64,000 nt of DNA. It comes from Pleurodeles waltl (Eukaryota > Chordata > Amphibia > Caudata > Salamandridae). Shown here in pieces: positions 1 to 9,454 of the stretch. Where the stretch lies: the NCBI RefSeq assembly GCF_031143425.1, contig NW_027150012.1:62001-126000 (forward strand). The letters are read 5' to 3'. Positions within the stretch are counted from its first letter, which is position 1, and every line of letters begins with the position of its first letter. Position numbers and translations under genes: made by a program. The notes below the pieces were generated by a model. It saw only the letters and a list, made by a program, of their open reading frames with translations. It was not told the origin of the DNA and searched no databases.

Positions 1-264
1 GAGCCACAAATTTCCTTCCACCCAGCATTCCCCCACGTCTCCCGATAAAAATGATACCTCACTTGTGTGGGTAGGCCTAGCGCCCGCGACAGGAAACGCC
101 CCAAAGCGCAACGTGGACACAGCCACATTTTTGAAGGAAAACAGAGGTGTTTTTTGCAAAGTGCCAACCTGTAGATTTTGGCCTGTAGCTCAGCCGCCAC
201 CTAGGGAAACCTACCAAACCTGTGCATTTCTGAAAACTAGAGACCTAGGGGAATCCAAGATGGG
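1..264. repeat. Partial monomer at left window edge
   Basis: The window opens inside a monomer at gagccacaaatttcc, so this copy lacks about its first 119 bp. It reads cccagcattcc where nearly all others read cccagcgttcc, a CpG-to-CpA change, and carries the cacattttt variant. The truncation is only the window boundary. Confidence 0.95.
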
Positions 265-647
265 GTGACTTGTGTGGCTCGGACCAGGTTCTGTTACCCA
301 GAATCCTTTGCAAACCTCAAAATTTGGCTAAAAAAACACATGTTCCTCACATTTCTGTGGCAGAAAGTTCTGGAATCTGAGAGGAGCCACAAATTTCCTT
401 CCACCCAGCGTTCCCCCACGTCTCCCGATAAAAATGATACCTCACTTGTGTGGGTAGGCCTAGCGCCCGCGACAGGAAACGCCCCAAAGCGCAACGTGGA
501 CACAGCCAAATTTTTGAAGGAAAACAGAGGTGTTTTTTGCAAAGTGCCTACCTGTAGATTTTGGCCTGTAGCTCAGCCGCCACCTAGGGAAACCTACCAA
601 ACCTGTGCATTTCTGAAAACTAGGGACCTAGGGGAATCCAAGATGGG
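265..647 (+). repeat. Reference satellite monomer (383 bp)
   Basis: This copy is used as the internal coordinate frame. G+C is 188 of 383 (49%). Landmarks: acttgtgtgg at 268-277 and again at 444-453; the self-complementary tttgcaaa at 307-314 and 536-543; A/T tracts near 319-323, 331-337, 391-396, 429-434, 508-515, 521-524 and 533-538; a CpG cluster at 464-496 (six CpG, in a unit with about eleven); an AGGCCT (StuI) site at 456-461; and two CCTAGG (AvrII) sites at 583-588 and 627-632, 44 bp apart. Its actaggga near 620 is private, since most copies read actagaga. A 128-codon frame runs the full length from a GTG to a TGA four bases into the next monomer, and an 82-codon frame lies on the other strand at 294-542. 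Neither is treated as a gene. Confidence 0.95.
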
Positions 648-2562
648 GTGACTTGTGTGGCTCGGACCAGGTTCTGTTACCCAGAATCCTTTGCAAACCT
701 CAAAATTTGGCTAAAAAAACACATGTTCCTCACATTTCTGTGGCAGAAAGTTCTGGAATCTGAGAGGAGCCACAAATTTTCTTCCACCCAGCGTTCCCCC
801 ACGTCTCCCGATAAAAATGATACCTCACTTGTGTGGGTAGGCCTAGCGCCCGCGACAGGAAACGCCCCAAAGCACAACGTGGACACAGCCAAATTTTTGA
901 AGGAAAACAGAGGTGTTTTTTGCAAAGCGCCTACCTGTAGATTTTGGCCTGTAGCTCAGCCGCCAACTAGGGAATCCTACCAAACCGGTGCATTTCTGAA
1001 AACTAGAGACCTAGGGGAATCCAAGATGGGGTGACTTGTGTGGCTCGGACCAGGTTCTGTTACCCAGAATCCTTTGCAAACCTCAAAATTTGGCTAAAAA
1101 AACACATGTTCCTCACATTTCTGTGGCAGAAAGTTCTGGAATCTGAGGGGAGCCACAAATTTCCTTCCACCCAGCGTTCCCCCACGTCTCCCGATAAAAA
1201 TGATACCTCACTTGTGTGGGTAGGCCTAGCGCCCGCGACAGGAAACGCCCCAAAGCGCAACGTGGACACAGCCAAATTTTTGAAGGAAAACAGAGGTGTT
1301 TTTTGCAAAGTGCCTACCTGTAGATTTTGGCCTGTAGCTCAGCCGCCACCTAGGGAAACCTACCAAACCTGTGCATTTCTGAAAACTACAGACCTAGGGG
1401 AATCCAAGATGGGGTGACTTGTGTGGCTCGGACCAGGTTCTGTTACCCAGAATCCTTTGCAAACCTCAGAATTTGGCTAAAAAAACACGAGTTCCTCATA
1501 TTTCTGTGGCAGAAAGTTCTGGAATCTGAGAGGAGCCACAAATTTCCTTCCACCCAGCGTTCCCCCACGTCTCCCGATAAAAATGATACCTCACTTGTGT
1601 GGGTAGGCCTAGCGCCCGCAACAGGAAACGCCCCAAAGCGCAACGTGGACACAGCCAAATTTTTGAAGGAAAACGGAGGTGTTTTTTGCAAAGTGCCTAC
1701 CTGTAGATTTTGGCCTGTAGCTCAGCCGCCACCTAGGGAAACCTACCAAACCTGTGCATTTCTGAAAACTAGTGACCTAGGGGAATCCAAGATGGGGTGA
1801 CTTGTGTGGCTCGGACCAGGTTCTGTTACCCAGAATCCTTTGCAAACCTCAAAATTTGGTTAAAAAAACACATGTTCCTCACATTTCTGTGGCAGAAAGT
1901 TCTGGAATCTGAGAGGAGCCACAAATGTTCTTCCACCCAGCGTTCCCCCACGTCTCCCGATAAAAATGATGCCTGACTTGTGTGGGTAGGTCTAGCGCCC
2001 GCGACAGGAAACGCCCCAAAGCACAACGTGGACACAGCCAAATTTTTGAAGGAAAACAGAGGTGTTTTTTGCAAAGTGCCTACCTGTAGATTTTGGCCTG
2101 TAGCTCAGCCGCCACCTAGGCAAACCTACCAAACCTGTGCATTTCTGAAAACTAGAGACCTAGGGGAATCCAAGATGGGGTGACTTGTGTGGCTCGGACC
2201 AGGTTCTGTTACCCAGAATCCTTTGCAAACCTCAAAATTTGGCTAAAAAAACACATGTTCCTCACATTTCTGTGGCAGAAAGTTCTGGAATCTGAGAGGA
2301 GCCACCAATTTTCTTCCACCCAGCGTTGCCCCACGTCTCCCGATAAAAATGATACCTCACTTGTGTGGGTAGGCCTAGCGCCCGCGACAGGAAACGCCCC
2401 AAAGCGCAACGTGGACACAGCCAAATTTTTGAAGGAAAACAGTGGTGTTTTTTGCAAAGTGCCTACCTGTAGATTTTGGCCTGTATCTCAGCCGCCACCT
2501 AGGCAAACCTACCAAACCTGTGCATTTCTGAAAACTAGAGACCTAGGGGAATCCAAGATGGG
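265..2562. repeat. Six individually diverged monomers, no higher-order pattern
   Basis: Monomers start at 265, 648, 1031, 1414, 1797 and 2180. Most carry private changes not seen later in the window: gccaactagggaatcc in the 648 copy, ctgaggggagcc in the 1031 copy, cacgagttcctcatat and aaacggagg in the 1414 copy, atgcctgac in the 1797 copy, and gttgccccac plus ctgtatctc in the 2180 copy. The change in the 1797 copy puts a TGA at 1974-1976 in the otherwise open frame. No block of two or more of these monomers recurs, so I see no higher-order unit here. This may be an older or less homogenised part of the array. Confidence 0.75.
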
Positions 2563-4858
2563 GTGACTTGTGTGGCCCGGACCAGGTTCTGTTACCCAGA
2601 ATCCTTTGCAAACCTCAGAATTTGGCTACAAAAACAAATGTTCCTAACATTTCTGTGGCAGAAAGTTCTGGAATCTGAGAGGAGCCACAAATTTCCTTCC
2701 ACCCAGCGTTTCCCCACGTCTCCCGATAAAAATGACACCTCACTTGTGTGGGTAGGCGTAGCGCCCGCGACAGGAAACGCCCCAAAGCGCAACGTGGACA
2801 CAGCCAAATTTTTTAAAGAAAACAGAGGTGTTTTTTGCAAAGTGCCTACCTGTAGATTTTGGCCTGTAGCTCAGCCGCCACCTAGGGAAACCTACCAAAC
2901 CTGTGCATTTCTGAAACTAGAGACCTAGGGGAATCCAAGATGGGGTGACTTGTGTGGCTCGGACCAGGTTCTGTTACCCAGAATCCTTTGCAAACCTCAA
3001 AATTTGGCTGAAAAAACACATGTTCCTCACATTTCTGTGGCAGAAAGTTCTGGAATCTGAGAGGAGCCACAAATTTCCTTCCACCCAGCGTTCCCCCACG
3101 TCTCCCGATAAAAATGATACCTCACTTGTGTGGGTAGGCCTAGCGCCCGCGACAGGAAACGCCCCAAAGCGCAACGTGGACACAGCCAAATTTTTGAAGG
3201 AAAACAGAGGTGTTTTTTGCAAAGTGCCTACCTGTAGATTTTGGCCTGTAGCTCAGCCGCCACCTAGGCAAACCTACCAAACCTGTACATTTCTGAAAAC
3301 TAGAGACCTAGGGGAATCCAAGATGGGGTGACTTGTGTGGCTCGGACCAGGTTCTGTTACCCAGAATCCTTTGCAAACCTCAAAATTTGGCTAAAAAAAC
3401 ACATGTTCCTCACATTTCTGTGGCAGAAAGTTCTGGAATCTGAGAGGAGCCACAAATTTCCTTCCACCCAGCGTTCCCCCACGTCTCCCGATAAAAATGA
3501 TACCTCACTTGTGTTGGTAGGCCTTGCGCCCGCGACCGGAAACGCCCCAAAGCGCAACGTGGACACAGCCACATTTTTTAAGGAAAACAGAGGTGTTTTT
3601 TGCAAAGTGCCTACCTGTAGATTTTGGCCTGTAGCTCAGCCGCCACCTAGGCAAACCTACCAAACCTGTACATTTCTGAAAACTAGAGACCTAGGGGAAT
3701 CCAAGATGGGGTGACTTGTGTGGCTCGGACCAGGTTCTGTTACCCAGAATCCTTTGCAAACCTCAGAATTTGGCTAAAAAAACACATGTTCCTCACATTT
3801 CTGTGGCAGAAAGTTCTGGAATCTGAGAGGAGCCACAAATTTCCTTCCACCCAGCGTTCCCCCACGTCTCCCGATAAAAATGATACCTCACTTGTGTGGG
3901 TAGGCCTAGCGCCCGCAACAGGAAACGCCCCAAAGCGCAACGTGGACACAGCCAAATTCTTGAAGGAAAACAGAGGTGTTTTTTGCAAAGTGCCTACCTG
4001 TAGATTTTGGCCTGTAGCTCAGCCCCCACCTAGGGAAACCTACCAATCCTCTGCATTTCTGAAAACTAGAAACTTAGGGGAATCCAAGATGGGGTGACTT
4101 GTGTGGCTCGGACCAGGTTCTGTTACCCAGAATCCTTTGCAAACCTCAGAATTTGGCTAAAAAAACACATGTTCCTCACATTTCTGTGGCAGAAAGTTCT
4201 GGAATCTGAGAGGAGCCACAAATTTCCTTCCACCCAGCGTTCCCCCACGTCTCCCGATAAAAATGATACCTCACTTGTGTGGGTAGGCCTAGCGCCCGCG
4301 ACAGGAAACGCCCCAAAGCACAACGTGGACACAGCCAAATTTTTGAAGGAAAACAGAGGTGTTTTTTGCAAAGTGCCTACCTGTAGATTTTGGCCTGTAG
4401 CTCAGCCACCACCTAGGCAAACCTACCAAACCTGTACATTTCTGAAAACTAGAGACCACGGGAATCCAAGATGGGGTGACTTGTGTGGCTCGGACCAGGT
4501 TCTGTTACCCAGAATCCTTTGCAAACCTCAGAATTTGGCAAAAAAAACACATGTTCCTCACATTTCTGTGGCAGAAAGTTCTGGAATCTGAGAGGAGCCA
4601 CAAATTTCCTTCCACCCAGCGTTCCCCCACATCTCCCGATAAAAATGATACCACACTTGTGTGGGTAGGCCTAGCGCCCGCAACAGGAAACGCCCCAAAG
4701 CGCAACGTGGACACAGCCAAATTTTTGAAGGAAAACAGAGGTGTTTTTTGCAAAGTGCCTACCTGTAGATTTTTGCCTGTAGCTCAGCCGCCACCTAGGA
4801 AAACTTACCAAACCTGTGCATTTCTGAAAACTAGAGACCTAGGGGAATCCAAGATGGG
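2563..4858. repeat. D-G-H-I-J-like block of six monomers
   Basis: Monomers start at 2563 (type D: ctacaaaaacaaatg, gcgtttcccc, taggcgtag), 2945 (ggctgaaaa), 3328 (type G: gtgttggtaggccttg), 3711 (type H: cagcccccacc, ccaatcctctgc), 4094 (type I-like: agagaccacggg) and 4476 (type J-like: ataccacac, atttttgcctg). The order matches positions 4 to 10 of the later 20-monomer unit, minus type E. Details differ: the I-like copy has accacggg where later copies have accagggg, and the J-like copy lacks the acacccaaa variant. I infer an earlier or sister version of the unit amplified downstream. Confidence 0.75.
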
Positions 4859-7157
4859 GTGACGTGTGTGGCTCGGACCAGGTTCTGTTACCCAGAATCC
4901 TTTGCAAACCTCAGAATTTGGCTAAAAAAACACATGTTCCTCACATTTCTGTGGCAGAAAGTTCTGGAATCTGAGAGGAGCCACAAATTTCCTTCCACCC
5001 AGCGTTCCCCCACGTCTCCCGATAAAAATGAAACCTCACTTGTGTGGGTAGGCCTAGCGCCCGCGACAGGAAACGCCCCAAAGCGCAACGTGGACACAGC
5101 CACATTTTTGAAGGAAAACAGAGGTGTTTTTTGCAAAGTGCCTACCTGTAGATTTTGGCCTGTAGCTCAGCCGCCACCTAGGGAAACCTACCAAACCTGT
5201 GCATTTCTGAAAACTAGAGACCTAGGGGAATCCAAGATGGGGTGACTTGTGTGGCTCGGACCAGGTTCTGTTACCCAGAATCCTTTGCAAACCTCAAAAT
5301 TTGGCTAAAAAAACACATGTTCCTCACATTTCTGTGGCAGAAAGTTCGGGAATCTGAGAGGAGCCACAAATTTCCTTCCACCCAGCGTTCCCCCACGCCT
5401 CCCGATAAAAATGATACCTCACTTGTGTGGGTAGGCCTAGCGCCCGCGACAGGAAACGCCCCAAAGCGCAACGTGGACACAGCCAAATTTTTGAAGGAAA
5501 ACAGAGGTGTTTTTTGCAAAGTGCCTACCTGTAGATTTTGGCCTGTAGCTCAGCCGCCACCTAGGGAAACCTACCAAACCTGTGCATTTCTGAAACTAGA
5601 GACCTAGGGGAATCCAAGATGGGGTGACTTGTGTCGCTCGGACTAGGTTCTGATACCCAGAATCCTTTGCAAACCTCAAAATTTGGCTGAAAAAACACAT
5701 GTTCCTCACATTTCTGTGGCAGAAAGTTCTGGAATCTGAGAGGAGCCACAAATTTCCTTCCACCCAGCGTTCCCCCCACGTCTCCCGATAAAAATGATAC
5801 CTCACTTGTGTGGGTAGGCCTAGCGCCCGCGACAGGAAACGCCCCAAAGCGCAACGTGGACACAGCCACATTTTTGAAGGAAAACAGAGGTGTTTTTTGC
5901 AAAGTGCCTACCTGTAGATTTTGGCCTGTAGCTCAGCCGCCACCTAGGCAAACCTACCAAACCTGTACATTTCTGAAAACTAGAGACCTAGGGGAATCCA
6001 AGATGGGGTGACTTGTGTGGCTCGGACCAGGTTCTGTTACCCAGAATCCTTTGCAAACCTCAAAATTTGGCTAAAAAAACACATGTTCCTCACATTTCTG
6101 TGGCAGAAAGTTCTGGAATCTGAGAGGAGCCACAAATTTCCTTCCACCCAGCGTTCCCCCACGTCTCCCGATAAAAATGATACCTCACTTGTGTTGGTAG
6201 GCCTTGCGCCCGCGACAGGAAACGCCCCAAAGCGCAACGTGGACACAGCCACATTTTTGAAGGAAAACAGAGGTGTTTTTTGCAAAGTGCCTACCTGTAG
6301 ATTTTGGCCTGTAGCTCAGCCGCCACCTAGGGAAACCTACCAAACCTGTGCATTTCTGAAAACTAGAGACCTAGGGGAATCCAAGATGGGGTGACTTGTG
6401 TGGCTCGGACCAGGTTCTGTTACCCAGAATCCTTTGCAAACCTCAAAATTTGGCTAAAAAAACACATGTTCCTCACATTTCTGTGGCAGAAAGTTCTGGA
6501 ATCTGAGAGGAGCCACAAATTTCCTTCCACCCAGCGTTCCCCCCACATCTCCCGATAAAAATGATACCTCACTTGTGTGGGTAGGCCTAGCGCCCGCGAC
6601 AGGAAACGCCCCAAAGCGCAACGTGGACACAGCCAAATTTTTTAAGGAAAACAGAGGTGTTTTTTGCAAAGTGCCTACCTGTAGATTTTGGCCTGTAGCT
6701 CAGCCGCCACCTAGGCAAACCTACCAAACCTGTACATTTCTGAAAACTAGAGACCTAGGGGAATCCAAGATGGGGTGACTTGTGTGGCTCGGACCAGGTT
6801 CTGTTACCCAGAATCCTTTGCAAACCTCAGAATTTGGCTAAAAAAACACATGTTCCTCATACTTCTGTGGCAGAAAGTTCTGGAATCTGAGAGGAGCCAC
6901 AAATTTCCTTCCACCCAGCGTTCCCCCACGTCTCCCGGTAAAAATGATACCTCACTTGTGTGGGTAGGCCTAGCGCCCGCGACAGGAAACGCCCCAAAGC
7001 GCAACGTGGACACAGCCACATTTTTGAAGGAAAACAGAGGTGTTTTTTGCAATGTGCCTACCTGTAGATTTTGGCCTGTAGCTCAGCCGCCACCTAGGGA
7101 AACCTACCAAACCTGTGCATTTCTGAAAACTACAGACCTAGGGGAATCCAAGATGGG
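4859..7157. repeat. Six-monomer higher-order unit, copy 1
   Basis: Monomers start at 4859 (aaaaatgaaacctc), 5242 (ttcgggaatc with cacgcctccc and ctgaaactag), 5624 (gtcgctcggactagg and ctgatacc), 6008 (type G), 6391 (cacatctcc) and 6775 (catacttctg, gcaatgtgcc). The same six types follow in the same order at 7158. Copy 1 is 2299 bp, two bases longer than copy 2, because two of its monomers have six C instead of five in the gttccccc tract near 5770-5777 and 6538-6544. The rare double variant gtcgctcggactagg occurs only in these two units, which makes the block duplication clear. Confidence 0.88.
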
Positions 7158-9454
7158 GTGACTTGTGTGGCTCGGACCAGGTTCTGTTACCCAGAATCCT
7201 TTGCAAACCTCAAAATTTGGCTAAAAAAACACATGTTCCTCACATTTCTGTGGCAGAAAGTTCTGGAATCTGAGAGGAGCCACAAATTTCCTTCCACCCA
7301 GCGTTCCCCCACGTCTCCCGATAAAAATGAAACCTCACTTGTGTGGGTAGGCCTAGCGCCCGCGACAGGAAACGCCCCAAAGCGCAACGTGGACACAGCC
7401 ACATTTTTGAAGGAAAACAGAGGTGTTTTTTGCAAAGTGCCTACCTGTAGATTTTGGCCTGTAGCTCAGCCGCCACCTAGGGAAACCTACCAAACCTGTG
7501 CATTTCTGAAAACTAGAGACCTAGGGGAATCCAAGATGGGGTGACTTGTGTGGCTCGGACCAGGTTCTGTTACCCAGAATCCTTTGCAAACCTCAAAATT
7601 TGGCTAAAAAAACACATGTTCCTCACATTTCTGTGGCAGAAAGTTCGGGAATCTGAGAGGAGCCACAAATTTCCTTCCACCCAGCGTTCCCCCACGCCTC
7701 CCGATAAAAATGATACCTCACTTGTGTGGGTAGGCCTAGCGCCCGCGACAGGAAACGCCCCAAAGCGCAACGTGGACACAGCCAAATTTTTGAAGGAAAA
7801 CAGAGGTGTTTTTTGCAAAGTGCCTACCTGTAGATTTTGGCCTGTAGCTCAGCCGCCACCTAGGGAAACCTACCAAACCTGTGCATTTCTGAAACTAGAG
7901 ACCTAGGGGAATCCAAGATGGGGTGACTTGTGTCGCTCGGACTAGGTTCTGATACCCAGAATCCTTTGCAAACCTCAAAATTTGGCTGAAAAAACACATG
8001 TTCCTCACATTTCTGTGGCAGAAAGTTCTGGAATCTGAGAGGAGCCACAAATTTCCTTCCACCCAGCGTTCCCCCACGTCTCCCGATAAAAATGATACCT
8101 CACTTGTGTGGGTAGGCCTAGCGCCCGCGACAGGAAACGCCCCAAAGCGCAACGTGGACACAGCCACATTTTTGAAGGAAAACAGAGGTGTTTTTTGCAA
8201 AGTGCCTACCTGTAGATTTTGGCCTGTAGCTCAGCCGCCACCTAGGCAAACCTACCAAACCTGTACATTTCTGAAAACTAGAGACCTAGGGGAATCCAAG
8301 ATGGGGTGACTTGTGTGGCTCGGACCAGGTTCTGTTACCCAGAATCCTTTGCAAACCTCAAAATTTGGCTAAAAAAACACATGTTCCTCACATTTCTGTG
8401 GCAGAAAGTTCTGGAATCTGAGAGGAGCCACAAATTTCCTTCCACCCAGCGTTCCCCCACGTCTCCCGATAAAAATGATACCTCACTTGTGTTGGTAGGC
8501 CTTGCGCCCGCGACAGGAAACGCCCCAAAGCGCAACGTGGACACAGCCACATTTTTGAAGGAAAACAGAGGTGTTTTTTGCAAAGTGCCTACCTGTAGAT
8601 TTTGGCCTGTAGCTCAGCCGCCACCTAGGGAAACCTACCAAACCTGTGCATTTCTGAAAACTAGAGACCTAGGGGAATCCAAGATGGGGTGACTTGTGTG
8701 GCTCGGACCAGGTTCTGTTACCCAGAATCCTTTGCAAACCTCAAAATTTGGCTAAAAAAACACATGTTCCTCACATTTCTGTGGCAGAAAGTTCTGGAAT
8801 CTGAGAGGAGCCACAAATTTCCTTCCACCCAGCGTTCCCCCACATCTCCCGATAAAAATGATACCTCACTTGTGTGGGTAGGCCTAGCGCCCGCGACAGG
8901 AAACGCCCCAAAGCGCAACGTGGACACAGCCAAATTTTTGAAGGAAAACAGAGGTGTTTTTTGCAAAGTGCCTACCTGTAGATTTTGGCCTGTAGCTCAG
9001 CCGCCACCTAGGCAAACCTACCAAACCTGTACATTTCTGAAAACTAGAGACCTAGGGGAATCCAAGATGGGGTGACTTGTGTGGCTCGGACCAGGTTCTG
9101 TTACCCAGAATCCTTTGCAAACCTCAGAATTTGGCTAAAAAAACACATGTTCCTCATACTTCTGTGGCAGAAAGTTCTGGAATCTGAGAGGAGCCACAAA
9201 TTTCCTTCCACCCAGCGTTCCCCCACGTCTCCCGGTAAAAATGATACCTCACTTGTGTGGGTAGGCCTAGCGCCCGCGACAGGAAACGCCCCAAAGCGCA
9301 ACGTGGACACAGCCACATTTTTGAAGGAAAACAGAGGTGTTTTTTGCAATGTGCCTACCTGTAGATTTTGGCCTGTAGCTCAGCCGCCACCTAGGGAAAC
9401 CTACCAAACCTGTGCATTTCTGAAAACTACAGACCTAGGGGAATCCAAGATGGG
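7158..9454. repeat. Six-monomer higher-order unit, copy 2
   Basis: Monomers start at 7158, 7541, 7923, 8306, 8689 and 9072 and repeat the variant order of 4859-7157. Differences that I can see are few: the first monomer reads ctcaaaattt where copy 1 has ctcagaattt, the fifth has tttttgaagg where copy 1 has ttttttaagg, and both C tracts have five C. The last monomer (9072) also opens the eight-monomer block that follows, so the two patterns overlap by one monomer. Confidence 0.88.

Noticed and set aside
261..268. GTGA stop-start overlaps suggesting a bacterial-style operon
   Set aside because: The overlap is repeated simply because the monomer is repeated; there is no ribosome-binding-site pattern or protein family, and the array is eukaryotic in character.
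294..542. 82-codon minus-strand frames, one in most monomers
   Set aside because: They are nested antisense to the other open frame and have no recognisable domain. They vanish or shorten with one-base changes, as expected of chance frames.
265..647. CENP-B box in the monomer
   Set aside because: I compared the only CGGG-bearing context of the common monomer (reverse of tctcccgataaa) with TTCGNNNNANNCGGG and it does not fit. Variant monomers were not all checked for this.
265..647. Transposable element or terminal repeats within the monomer
   Set aside because: No terminal inverted repeats, target-site duplications, poly-A tail or transposase-like translation were seen. The internal 8- and 10-base matches are too short to mean more.
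4094..4591. Longer 165-codon frames at 4094, 17113, 24770, 30896, 36256 and 41999
   Set aside because: A one-base loss near the end of I-type monomers shifts the reading into the next monomer. They are products of a deletion in the repeat.
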